Position numbers and translations under genes: made by a program. Shown piece by piece: positions 24,125 through 35,640 of a stretch of 64,000 nt of DNA. This stretch comes from Talpa occidentalis. Taxonomy: Eukaryota; Chordata; Mammalia; Eulipotyphla; Talpidae. Every line of letters begins with the position of its first letter. Position 1 is the first letter of the stretch. The stretch is from assembly GCF_014898055.3 (NCBI RefSeq), contig NW_023601104.1:68989106-69053105 (forward strand). Reading direction: 5' to 3'. Under the pieces are notes generated by a model. It saw nothing but the letters and a program-made list of their open reading frames with translations, did not search any database and was not told where the DNA came from.

Positions 24125-24402
24125 TTCTATTTTTTTTTTTAAGATTTTATTTATTTTTGTGTAGAAAAGCTGGGCTATTAGCCAGAGGTCCGGCTGGTGG
24201 GGGTGGGATGGGTGTGAAAGGATTCACCAGAGACAGAGTGGGGAGCAGAACAGGTGGATCTGTGGAAATACACTGCTAAGGGAGCTGCAGGTGAGATAGG
24301 AGAGGTCTGCTGAGTCATAAGTGGGTTAACTCCCTGGTGGGAATTGAACTCAGGCCATCATCGTAGCGCTGAGACATAACCCCTAGGCGACTAGGGAGGC
24401 CC
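24125..24402 (-). mobile_element. tRNA-SINE, diverged
   Basis: AAGATTTTATTTATTTTTGT tail, ends CGACTAGGGAGGCCC; imperfect target duplication around GGTAGATTTT / GGTAGAATTTT. The only SINE between SIX4 and MNAT1. Confidence 0.88.
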
Positions 24403-24920
24403 AAAAACTGGTAGAATTTTCCTGCTCACAATCTTTGCTTTTTGTCCTCAAGGTTTGAGAGAAAGAAAAAGCAATGACTTCACAAAGTAGTTGGGGTATC
24501 CTGTTCAAAGATATGATTAAAATCGCTGTGGTGGCAATAAGAAATAATGCCAACCGAATGACTTCACTGTAGTATTGGTTAAAATTTTAATTGCTCCCTG
24601 ACAATGCACTCTTTCACCATAACTTTCCTGTTCAAATAACATATAAAGATAACAAAACTTGCTTTTATTCTTAGATTCTCTCTGAGTCATGTAATGGATT
24701 TGAATATGGTTTCTTTCAACAAGACCATAGTAGCAATATAAGCCTCTAGGTCAGCACATTTGGTGTTGTCTATTTTAGTAAATTTACATTTGGTTAGCTT
24801 CTGTTAAGGAACAATATTATTTTCAACCAGATGACATGTTTTATTTGCTAGGTGGATCCCTGATGTCTACATAATAATATAAGCCCTGAACTGTCATGGG
24901 CTTTGTTAGTCTGCTGGCTT

Positions 24921-25140
24921 CCAGATGTGACGTTCCAGCTGTTTGGCAGGTTCCCCTTCTGTGACTCATGGAAACTTCAACTGTATTTCCACACTGTGAT
25001 TTGCCTACTGGGTTCATTGATTAAAAAAGTGAGAGTTGGACTCTTCCTTTTTATGTTTTTATAGAAAAGAGCAAAAGTGCTATGAATAGTTAAAATTACT
25101 GAGTGTATACAGCTGGTATTCATTGTGTGGGTTCATTGAA
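24921..25140 (+). repeat. decayed duplicate of the MNAT1 intron 1 start
   Basis: Aligns by eye to 26511-26740. Shared blocks are CAGATG, then GTTTGGCAGGTTCCCCTTC (24941 and 26528), TTCAACTGTATTTCCA exactly 35 bp later in both copies, then AGAAAAGAGCAAAAGTGCTA against CAGAAGAGCGCAAGTACTA, then ATTGTGTGggTTCAtTG against ATTGTGTGaaTCAaTTG. CpGs of the downstream copy are mostly lost in this one. No exon 1 relic was found upstream of it. Confidence 0.75.
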
Positions 25141-25480
25141 GAATGGCATACCTGCTTTTCATTGAGTTTGGGTCAGATCATATGGTAGTGCTTGGCATAA
25201 AATTCTTTTCATATTACACTATTATTTGATGATCATTTGTTCTTCATGTACTTATTCAATAAGTATCAACAAATCCTTGTTACTGAGATGAATAAAATGT
25301 GTCCCTTGCAGGAGGCCTTTTGTTATCTAAGAGAGCTGTATTTACATAATTCATTTTGCAGCCTTGCGTGTGGCTTACAATTTCCAAAGAGAGCCAGGCG
25401 CTCACATCTTAGAAATCATGAAATAAGTTTATATTCTTGTGTGATATCCTCTCCCCTCAGTATTTGGAAATATTGTCTTT

Positions 25481-25550
25481 GATGGGAGGGGTATGTGGGG
25501 AGTGGGGGTGATGGAGGTGGGAGGTTGGTGGGAGGTAGGGGGGGATGGAG
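25481..25550 (+). other. G-rich patch with quadruplex potential
   Basis: Many G-runs of 3-7 separated by 1-5 bases (GGGAGG, GTGGGGAGTGGGGG, GGTAGGGGGGGATGG). Confidence 0.6.
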
Positions 25551-26008
25551 AAGTAAAATATATTAAAGGTGGGAGCATGCTTAACAGTTTTGACAGGTGT
25601 TGTTTCCAGAGCGGACCCCAAATATTCTGCTATTTAGTAAGAATCTGTAATATTTAGGGTTGGCACAGAGACTTTTGTTTTAGATAACTTTCCCACATTT
25701 TATATCTGGGAATGCACAGTATTTTTGGAGCTTGCAGGTCTGCAAGTATAACGGAGAAGTATAAAGCACAGGTTAATCAAACTGTTCCAAAGAAAAGGCT
25801 AATTTGAATTACCGAAAATGTACACGGTAAAAATCTTAGAAATCAAGGGATGACGATTCCACACCTAACAATATGGAATTTATGTTCCCAGTTGTGACAC
25901 AGCCCTTTGAAAATGCAGCTAGGTGCATAGAGAGGAAACTATGTGTACAGTTTACCTTTCAAACGCCCTCCGCCCAAGCCCAAGGTATTACCTTATCTTA
26001 GAAACTAA

Positions 26009-26314
<306 letters not shown>

Positions 26315-26510
26315 TGAGTCGGGCGACAGTGCGTTCCCTGGGGATGGGACGCGCTGGCTGGGAGGTGGGAGCCGGGAAATGCTTTGCCTCGACTCCCCAG
26401 AGAGAGGCCCGGTTGGTTTCGACCTTGGGGAGAGAAAGAGAAAGTTGTTTCTGAAAACGGTCTGTAGCCTCTGTCCCCGACTGAGTCTGGCCTGCGTTCG
26501 ACCGCCGGTT

Positions 26511-26740
26511 GCCAGATGCGGCACGTAGTTTGGCAGGTTCCCCTTCCATTGCCGCTGAAAATTTCAACTGTATTTCCAGGCCGTGTGGTTAACTGAATTC
26601 CACACGTATCGCCGGCCCGAAGCGTGTGCGAGGGCATTGAAGTGTTCAGTTCCTCGCGAAATGCTTTTCATTCAGAAGAGCGCAAGTACTATGAAAATAA
26701 ATGGCTCATATATGAATATATTTATTGTGTGAATCAATTG
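26511..26740 (+). repeat. MNAT1 intron 1 start, partner copy of the upstream duplicate
   Basis: Begins about 200 bp after the exon 1 donor and retains CpG dinucleotides. Direct-orientation partner of 24921-25140, with one length difference of about 23 bp between the second and third matching blocks. Confidence 0.75.
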
Positions 26741-26844
26741 GAAAATCCAATTTGTATGCCCACCTGTGCTGATGAGCTAGAGTCTCATCATTAAGGTGGA
26801 GAAAATTCAGGGTCTAGGCAGTTAACTTTGGAGATATGAGAATG

Positions 26845-27010
26845 GGTGGCATTTATTGAGTGCATGTTATGTGCCAAGGATTATTCTAAGCACTTTACCA
26901 TCAATTATCTCACTTCATTTCCACAACAACCTCATGAAGTAGTTACTAGTATCATTATTTCACAGAGCAGGAAACAGACTGCTCGAAGTGGGCCCTGCTA
27001 GAATTAGAAC
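26845..27010 (+). repeat. MIR element in MNAT1 intron 1
   Basis: CATTTATTGAGTGCATGTTA, CAAGGATTATTCTAAGCACT and CAACAACCTCATGAAGTAG match MIR. Confidence 0.85.
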
Positions 27011-27789
27011 ACAGGGTGCGTGACGCTTAGAATGTCCATTTTTGGGGGGGAGGGAGGTTGCGATGGTTTTGAGGAATAAGGGCAGAAATTGTTCAGAGTG
27101 TTCTCTGTCACAAACTAATGGTCAAATGTGCTTTGGTAAACGTGGTTCCATTAAAGCACTTGGGGAAGAAAGGTACTGCCTTATGGTGAGCATGTTTCCT
27201 TAATCTACAGTGTGCAAAACAAAGGCTTTGGGTAAGAAAAGTTGCATGATTAGCTGTAATTATAATGATTATAGTGGCATTTATTAATTTACTTAACGTG
27301 ATCCCTTTTTCTAATTACTCGTGATTTTTTTTCCTTTGCTTTATTAAGCAGAGGAAATACAGAATTATGCTTGAATGGTTTAAGATTAATAGTATAGACC
27401 ATTAGGTTTTTACAGAGATTTCATTCAGTTTCTCTTCTGCTTTTCTGTATTAGGTTTTTCATAGTTTGTGCTCAAGGAAAGGTAATTTGTTTTTGGAAAT
27501 ACATTAAATGTAATTTACTGGAAGAAATTGCTGCTTAATAGATTATGTAATTTTGGTAAAATAAATGGCATTTTATTAGACAGTTGTAAAATAATTTTTA
27601 GTTTGAAGTTGCTTTTGTTGCATCCCTAGTCCTTTTTGTTTATCATAAGTGCTAAGAATCATCTAAGTCATTCTGATGTTTATTTGCTAGCCTCTACACA
27701 CCACACTCTATAGTCCTTTAAACTTGAAATATGAGCATAATGAGTAAAAAATTATAGTACATTGGATTAAAAAACAAACATTTAAAATT

Positions 27790-27960
27790 CTTTACTCTTA
27801 TAGGCTCTGTGATTTTGTGCAAAGTAATAACTTATGCCTCATTTTTGTTATTTGTATAATAGAGATAATATTGCCACCTATATTACAATGAGGATTTAAA
27901 AATATGTAAACTATTTGGAGTTAGTTAGTACAGTTTTTGCCACATAGTGTCTGTTTGATA
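27790..27960 (+). repeat. MIR-like 3' part
   Basis: GTGATTTTGTGCAAAGTAA, AATAGAGATAATATTGCC and TTTTTGCCACATAGTGTC fit a decayed MIR. Confidence 0.6.
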
Positions 27961-28117
27961 TTTCTTGGTTGTCATACTTTAATTTTTATTTGTGTATGAT
28001 AATGGGTGATAAGCAGAAATGGAATTAAAACAGGATTTATTTGGCAGGCTATGAAAGATTTGCACAATAAAGAACATCTTTAAATGAGAGCTGCAGGTAT
28101 TATTATTTAGCATTAGT

Positions 28118-28345
28118 ATTTGTATTCATTATCTATTGCTGTGTAATAAGTTACCCCAAAACTTAGAAGCTTAAATTTGCAAATATTTATTATTTTATAC
28201 ATTTTCCAAGAATCAGGCTTAGCTGACTGATCCTGGTTCTGGGACTCTCATGAGGTTGTAGTAGAGCTGTCTCAAACCTGAGTGTCTGTTTCCAAGGTCA
28301 TTCATATGACTGTTGGCAACAGGTTCAGTTCTTACTGTTGGAGGA
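28118..28345 (-). mobile_element. MLT1-type LTR remnant (antisense)
   Basis: TTATCTATTGCTGTGTAATA, ACCCCAAAACTTAG and CTCATGAGGTTGTAG are the reverse of the MLT1 (ERVL-MaLR) LTR 3' part. Truncated, no coding content. Confidence 0.7.
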
Positions 28346-28372
28346 AAATCTACTTTTTAAAATTTTATTTTT

Positions 28373-28650
28373 ATTTTTTAAAAGATTTATTTATTTATGC
28401 ATATAAGAGCTGGGGTACAGGCCAGAGATGTGGGGGGGTGGGTGTGAGAGGATTCACTAGAGACAGAGTGGGGAACAGAACAGGCAGACTGACTGAAGTA
28501 CACTGCTGAGGGGAGCAGCGGGCAAGACCGGAGAGGTCTGCCTCGCCATGTGGGTTGCTCCGTGGCTGGCCGGGGATCCAACTCGTGCTGCAGAGGCTGC
28601 GGACTGCTTCGTAGTGCTGTGCTCAACCCCTTGCACCACCAGGGAAGCCC
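28373..28650 (-). mobile_element. tRNA-SINE
   Basis: AGCTGGGGTACAGGCCAGAG-type copy ending CACCAGGGAAGCCC, inserted just beside the MLT1 remnant. Confidence 0.92.
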
Positions 28651-29053
28651 TCCCACTTTTTTTTTTCTTATTGATTGATATTGCTGGAAAGTTTATCTTA
28701 AAGAGTTACTGGTCTGAATTTTGCTGATTGCATCTTTGTGTTATTGTTGAGTATGTTCCTCTGTATTTTCTCTAAATAGTTATATTTAGAAGCTTTATTA
28801 GATTAAGATTCACTTTATTTGTTGACAAGAATAATTCATAAGTGGTATTAATTCATTTGTTTTAACTGATATGTTGGGCTTATCCGATACCATTGTGGAA
28901 ATTAGGAAACAATGTCTCTGGGCAAAAAAGTAGGAAAAGACTCATTTTGGGTAGAATTAGAAAGCAGGAACTTACAGATAAAGTGTTATTCATTTCTAAT
29001 TTTATTCTGTTGTGGAAAGAGACCAGAACATATTTTGTAAAATTTCAATCTTT

Positions 29054-29302
29054 TTTTTCAAAAGGTTTATTTATTTATGTTTACAAGAACTGGGGTACAG
29101 GCCAGAGGTGTGGGGGGTGAGAGGATTCACCAGAGACAGAGTGGGGAATAGAATAGGCGGACTGACTGAAATACACTGAGGTGAGGCAGGAGAGGTCTGC
29201 CTCCCCCATGTTGGGTCACCTTCCGGGGCGGGGAATTGAACTTGGGCTGCAGATAGATTCATAGTGCTGTGTCTTAACCCCTTGCGCCACCAAGGAGGCC
29301 CT
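29054..29302 (-). mobile_element. tRNA-SINE with internal deletion
   Basis: Lacks the GCTGAGGGGAGCAGCGGGCA segment. Target duplication AAAATTTCAATCTTTT / AAAATTTCGGTCTTTT. Confidence 0.9.
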
Positions 29303-30575
29303 AAAATTTCGGTCTTTTGAAAATTTCTGAAAACTTATTTATAGTCCAGCATATGGTTTATCTTGTTGAACAATCAATGTACATTTGAAAAGAATGTGTA
29401 TTCTGCAGCTGTTGGGTGTAGTACATTTTAAATATCAGGTAGGCCAGTTTGGTTGATAGTATTAGATTTTCTATATCCTTTCTAATTTATTTTGTATATT
29501 CATTTTATCAGCTATTCCAACTATGACTGTAGATTTGTCAATTTATCTTTTTAATTCAGTCATTCTATATGTATTTTGAAGCTCTCTTATTGGACCCATA
29601 ATATTAAGGTTCTTTATGTCTTGATGAATTTATCCTTTTTGTCATTATGAAATGTCCTGTTTTGTTTCTTGTAATACTCTTTGTCCTGATTTTTTTTTTT
29701 TTTGGTATTTATATAGAAATGCTAGCTTGCTTTCTTTCTTTTTAATTTATTTATTTACACAAGAACCGGGGTACAGGCCAGATGCGCGGGAAGGTGAGAG
29801 GATTTACCAGAGACAGAGTGGGGAATAGAACAGGCAGACTGACGAAATACACTGCTGAGGGGAGCAGCGGGCAAGACAGGAGAGGACTGCTGCGCCATAT
29901 GGGATTCTTGCTGGCCAGCCGGGATGGAACCTGTGCTACAGAGGTTGCGGACAGATTCACAGTGCTGTGCTCAACCGATTGCCTGCGCTACCAGGGAGGC
30001 CCGTGTTAGCTTTCTTATACTCACTATTTGATGGTATATATTTTTTCCATTCTTTTGCTTTCAACCAAGTTGTGTCTTATATCTTGCAGACAGAACATAG
30101 TTGGGTCTTGTTTTTTAATCTGATCCAATCATCTCATTAATTGATGTATTATTCCCTTTGTTTTAAATGCAATTATGGATATCAATAAGTTTAAGTCCAT
30201 TAGTTTTCCATTTGTCCCTTTTGTGTTTTATTCTTGTTCCTTTTTTGCTTTATTTTGAATTAATTTGATATTTTAAAGTATTGAGATATCAGCAGTAACT
30301 ATTTTACTATTATTTTTTAGTAGTTTCTTTAGATATAATAATGTACATCCTTATTGTCCTATTTAGAATCAATCTGACACTCACAATTTTTTACTTTTCT
30401 ATTTTCATACTTCACAAATGTGAAAAATATAATTTCATTTACTTACCTTTGTCATCCTTTATGCCGATCTTCCACTTTTTACTTTTAATATAAATCAGTA
30501 TTGTTATTTTTGTTTTAAACAGTTGTCTTAAAGAAAATGTAGGAAAAAAGTTTTTTTTAAAAAAAACTTTATTGA
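29303..30575 (-). mobile_element. old L1 ORF2-region remnant (antisense)
   Basis: Text such as AAGAATGTGTATTCTGCAGC and TCTTATTGGACCCATAATAT is the reverse of a decayed L1 ORF2 region; stops are abundant. Interrupted by the SINE at 29731. Confidence 0.65.
29731..30002 (-). mobile_element. tRNA-SINE
   Basis: ACCGGGGTACAGGCCAGATG-type; imperfect target duplication GCTAGCTTTCTT / GTTAGCTTTCTT. Confidence 0.9.
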
Positions 30576-30841
30576 GAGTCTCCCTGGTGGCGCAAGGGGT
30601 TAAGATACAGCACTATGAAGCAGTCCGCAGCCACTGTAGCACAAGTTCAATCCCCAGCCAGGGAGCTACCTACATGGCGCAGCAGACCTCTCCTGACTCG
30701 CCCGCTGCTCCCCTCAGAAGTGTATTTCAGTCAGTCTGTCTATTCTGTTTCCACTCTGTCTCTGGTGAATCATCTCATGCCCCACACCTCTGGCCTGTAC
30801 CCCAGTTCTTGTATGCATACATAAATAAATCTTTAAAAAAT
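30576..30841 (+). mobile_element. tRNA-SINE
   Basis: Head GTCTCCCTGGTGGCGCAAGG, tail CATACATAAATAAATCTTT; flanked by ACTTTATTGAG / ACCTTTATTGAA. Confidence 0.9.
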
Positions 30842-32335
30842 ACCTTTATTGAAACATAATTCACTATAAAATTTGTTCATTTAAAATGAAGAGTTTGGTG
30901 GCTTTTCGTGTATTCTCAGAACTCTGTGTCCATTACTACAATCAATTTTAGAACATTTTTTGTTACTCCACAAAGAAGCCCTTCACCCCTTAGGGTTTCA
31001 CCAACCTTCCTCCACATTGCCTCTCAACCATAGCAACCACTAATCTACATTCTGTTTCTATAGTTTCCCTATTCTGGGCATTTCATATAAGTGGAATTCT
31101 ACAATATATGGTTCCCTGGGATTGAATTTTACTGAGTATAGTATTGTCAAGGTTCATCCATGTTGTAGCATGTATCAGGACTTCATTTTTTTTTTGACAC
31201 GGAATACTAGTCCACTTTAAGAATATATAGCAGTTTTATTTAACCATTCATTAGTTGATGGATATTTTGATTGTTTCTACTATTTGACTATTGTAAACAA
31301 TGCTATAATATTTATAATGTGAGTTATATAGCGATTCATCTGAAGTTTTGGTATGGACTAATGATATTGTTTCTCTTGGTACATATTTAGGAGTATAATT
31401 CTTGTATCATATAACCAACACTGTGTAAAACCATTTGAGAAACTGTAAGACTGTTTTCCAAAGTGACTACATGTACCATTTTACATTCCCACCAGCGGTG
31501 ATTGAGAATTCCAGTTTCTCTACATCTTTTGTTAACACACTTGTTATTATCTGTCTTTTTGATTAAACTATACCAGTGGGTGTAAAGTGGTGAAATAATA
31601 GATTTTTATTTTCACTGACCCATTTACCATTTTTGGTGTCCTTCCTTCCTTTGGATCTGATTTTATGGTTGTTTTGACTTCTTTCTAACTGCAGAACATT
31701 CTTTAGCATTTCTTGTAGTGCAGGTCTGTTGGTTAATTCTCCCAGATATTGTTTTTCTGAAAGTGTTATTTTACCCTAATGTTTGAAGCTTGTTTTTGCT
31801 GAATATGAAATTATGGATTGGCAATTCACCATATTATGTTGTTTCCTGATCTCTGTGATGAGAAGTTAGCTGTCACTCATATTTTTGATCTCTATTTCTT
31901 TGGTTTCTCTTTCTCTTTGTTTTCTAGCAGTTTTGGTATTCAGTTTAGGTGTGGTTTTATTTGTATTCATACATTCGTTTTCTGAGCTTGGATATATAAG
32001 TATGTTTTTCATCTATGTGGAAATTTTCAGTGATTTTTTCTATACTGTGTTTACTTTCTTCTCATTTTGGAACTCCCAAGTAGACAGGTTCTTGATACTG
32101 CTCTATGGACTGTTCATTTTTATTCAATGTCTTTTCCCTCCGATCCATTTTCAGGTTCACTGACTCATTCGCTATTTCCACTCTTTTGGTAAGCCCATTC
32201 AGTAGATTTTTCATTATTATACTTGTGAGGTTTTTATGTTGTTCTTTTTTATAGTTTTCATTTATGATTAGATTTCCTATCTATGCTCATTAGGACCATG
32301 TCTCTTTTAGTTCTTTAAATGAATTTTCCTTTAAA
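30842..32335 (-). mobile_element. old L1 remnants (antisense 3' end and ORF2 region)
   Basis: GGTTCATCCATGTTGTAGCA, TTAGTTGATGGATATTTTGA and TAGCATTTCTTGTAGTGCAG are reversed L1M-type segments, heavily decayed. Confidence 0.65.
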
Positions 32336-32605
32336 TTTTTAAAAAAGATTTATTTTTAGTTATTTATGCATACAAGAGCTGGGGTATAGGACGGAGGTGT
32401 GGGGTGAGAGGATTCACCAGAGACAGAGTGGGAGCAAAACAGGCAGATTGACTGAAATACACTGCTGAGGGGAGCAGCATGCGAGTCAGGAGAGGTCTGC
32501 TGCATCATGTGGGTATCTCCCTGGCTGGGGATCAAACTCGCCCTGCAGTGGCTGCAGATAGCTTCATAGGTTGTGTCTTAACCCCTTGCGCCACCAGGGT
32601 GGCCC
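32336..32605 (-). mobile_element. tRNA-SINE
   Basis: AGCTGGGGTATAGGACGGAG-type copy ending CACCAGGGTGGCCC. Confidence 0.9.
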
Positions 32606-33560
32606 TGAAGAGTGTGTTTTTAATAAACATAGGTAATTCAATTATTGTCTGCTTACCTTGAACTTGAACTGACTGAACTTGGTTTTATTCTTAGTTGGGA
32701 TGGAGCTGTGGAAAACGCAGTGTGTTTCCTTACTTTGGTGCAACTCAACCTCCAAACTTTTAAACTTACAAAACTGTTGAGGCTTTATTTTAGGCTTTGT
32801 TTGGTGGATCTAGACTAAGTCTTATTCTAGGAAGTGGTCCTTACTCTTATTTTAAACCTTTTTTTTTGTTTCTCTGCTGGATGTCTGAGGTGTTAATAAG
32901 GTGTTAATGTGGTTTCTCTACTCTGGCTGGGTGGAAACACCAAAGTATCCCCAGCACTTCTTAACTACTCTTTATTTTCTCAGCCACTTTCTTTTATGCC
33001 TGATTGGTTTTGCCCTGTATGTATGTAGCCTATCCTTGACTAAGGACTTAGAGTGGTTTCCTGCACAGACTTCTGGGCCCTCTCCCTTGCAAATGTCAGC
33101 CATATCAATTGCATTAACCTCTGATCTCTGCTTATTTGCCTTAGCGCAACCTTCTTAAACTCTAGCTTGTTGGGCCACCTGGGCTACCTGGAAATTTTCT
33201 CTAGGTAGAAAACTGAGGTGATTGTGGGGCTTACTTTGTGAGTTTCCCATTTCTGATGGATCGTAATGGTCTTTGTGTTGCCTGTTGTTTAATGTCTGTA
33301 AAGAAATTGTCTCATGCATTTTGTTTGTATTATGGTTTTCATAGTGGGAATGCAAGTCTGGCATCAGCTACTTCATCATGTTTATTAGGAAAATCTAGCC
33401 TTACTATTGTTGAGGTATCCTGTAGTCTCAGTACTTTGTACATGTTCATTTTCTTTAGAAATTGAACAGAATTGGCAGTTGCTTGTGCCCTTTGAATATT
33501 TCCTTTTCTTTGTAGTTTCTGATTTTTTTTCACTCTCTCTGATACTTTTATAAGCATCCT
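32606..33560. other. MNAT1: AT-rich intronic stretch
   Basis: T-rich text in the style of the flanking antisense L1 remnants but not alignable by eye. No exon seen; short frames at 32901-33158 and 33238-33465 have no recognisable motif. Confidence 0.4.
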
Positions 33561-33841
33561 TTTTTTAAAAAAAATTTATTTATTTATTATTTATACAAGC
33601 ACTGGGTACAGTCAGAAGCACAGGAGGGTGAGAGAATTCACCAGAGTCAGAGCAGGGAGCAGAGCAGGCAGAAGGACCGAAGTACACCGCTGAGGGTAGC
33701 AGCGGGCGGCAGGAGAGGTCTGCGTGCCACGTTGGACCCTCCTTCGGTGGCCAGGGAACAGCCTGGGATCGAACTGGCGCTGCAGAGGCCGCGGGCAGCT
33801 TCACAACCTAGCGCTCAACCGCTGCACCACCGGGGAGGCCC
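33561..33841 (-). mobile_element. tRNA-SINE, GGGTACAGTCAGAAG type
   Basis: Near-full copy with target duplication AGCATCCTTTTTTT on both sides. Confidence 0.93.
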
Positions 33842-34176
33842 AGCATCCTTTTTTTTTTTTTTAAGTGGAGTGTTTTGAAATTGATTAGAACATAATGCTG
33901 CAGAAAAACTCTAGCAGAAAGACATTTTTTGAATGGTACATACAGTGAAGACCTCATGATTTTATTGAAGGAGGTTTTTGTCTTATGTAACAGTTGATTT
34001 CCCATGTGTTTTAATAATCTGAAGACACATTGAGTTGTAGAAAGAATATTGAAGCATAAGTTAGAAAACCGAGGTCCTAGTTTTGCCTTGTCCAGTTTTA
34101 ACTGATATGTTCATTTGTTTAGAATTGATAATTTTTTAGCTTCTCTTAAAGTTGGTTAAGTTAATAGACAATTAGA

Positions 34177-34504
34177 GGGCCTCCCCGGTGGCGCAGCGGT
34201 AGAGCGCTGGGTTGCGAAGCTGCCCGAGGCCTCTGCGGTGCCGGTTCAATCCCCGGCTGCTCCCCGGCCACCGGAGGAGGATCCCACATGGCGCGCAGAC
34301 CTCTCCTGCCGCCCGCTGCTCCCCTCAGCAGTGTACTTCGGTCCTTCTGCCTGCTCTGCCCCTCGCTCTGGCTCTCGTGAATTCTCTCACCCTCCCGCGC
34401 TTCTGACTGTACCCAGTGCATGTATAAACAAAACAAACAAGCAAACAAATAAATAAATAAAGAAAAACATGCCTCTATTAAAAAAAAAAATCTTTAAAAA
34501 AAAA
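34177..34504 (+). mobile_element. young tRNA-SINE, long CAAA-tail subfamily
   Basis: CpG-rich copy with AACAAACAAGCAAACAAATA then AACATGCCTCTA tail. Perfect duplication AATAGACAATTAGAG (34162-34176 and 34505 onward). Confidence 0.95.
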
Positions 34505-34898
34505 ATAGACAATTAGAGATTGGCTAATAACAATTAAGCCAATAACTTCATTAGAAGATTTCCAATTAAGGAAATCACTTAGTAGAGTTAGTCTTTCCTG
34601 TGGCCATATACCATTAATAAAACTCTTCCATAAGATATTAAATTTAGCTATTTTCAGTATATGTAATTTTTCCTCCCAACATGTTATTTACAGAATGAAT
34701 ACGTATCTCTGAATTGGTTATTTTATGGCTGTAATACGTATTTCTTTTGTTTTTCAAAAAATAACTGCTTCATTTTAGTTTTTTGAATTGTGTGTGCTAC
34801 TATACTCATTTTTGTTCCTCATTGATTGTTACGTAATGTTGTAGTCCTTTAAAACTATATCACCAAATATTTGGTAATTTTGTTATTTCTTGTGCTTT

Positions 34899-34900
<2 letters not shown>

Positions 34901-34938
<38 letters not shown>
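34901..34938 (+). repeat. (GT)n microsatellite
   Basis: Nineteen uninterrupted GT units. Confidence 0.98.
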
Positions 34939-34940
<2 letters not shown>

Positions 34941-35459
34941 CTACATCTATATTTATCTCCATATTCCCAGTAGGTTCTTATTTAATACTTTTCTTTTCAC
35001 TGAACCCTTTTTAAAGATTACTTTCATCTGCTCACTAGTTTACTATACATATATATTTTCTGTCTTGGAGGAAACCTTTTGTTCTGAAGTTTTGCCTGAA
35101 GTTATCATAAAGTTTCATAGGAACTTTGGCTTCATGGATATCTTACTCTGGAAGTTATATTATCAGATTTGTTTTCCAAGATTAAAACAGGTAATATGAA
35201 GCCATCTATTAGGTGTTCAAACTTATTTGTTGAAATACAAATTATTTATTTTTTAGTGCAAATTATTTTATTCCACAAGAACCTGAAAGTGTACCACATT
35301 AGTTTCCTTTAGAGATATAAGTATAATCACAGACTGAATTAATATAATCACTGCCTTATTATTAACTGTTAATATCATGAATTATTAATAAAAAAGTTAT
35401 TAATTTAATAGTGCATTATTTCTGCTGTGGCCATGACATGTTATGTCTAATAAGTATAA

Positions 35460-35640
35460 AATACAATCCGACTGTCTGGATCCTGGGTTTGGTATTTATT
35501 CTTAGCTGTATGATTTTGGGAAAATTAATCATTTTCTTTAAGCCTTTGTTTTCTTTCTTGTACTTATACCTCACAGGGTTGCTGTGAGGAATAGATGAAG
35601 TACAGTTCAAATATGTTTAAAAATTCAGGTTAAGAGTAAG
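35460..35640 (+). repeat. MIR-like element
   Basis: TCTGGATCCTGGGTTTGG, GTATGATTTTGGG and CACAGGGTTGCTGTGAGGA match the MIR core and 3' part. Confidence 0.7.

Noticed and set aside
31885..32163. Hydrophobic 92-codon frame
   Set aside because: T-rich antisense L1 remnant translated as Phe/Leu/Ser; not a membrane protein gene.
34903..35199. 98-codon frame starting with CVCVCV
   Set aside because: Starts inside a GT microsatellite and has no recognisable motif.
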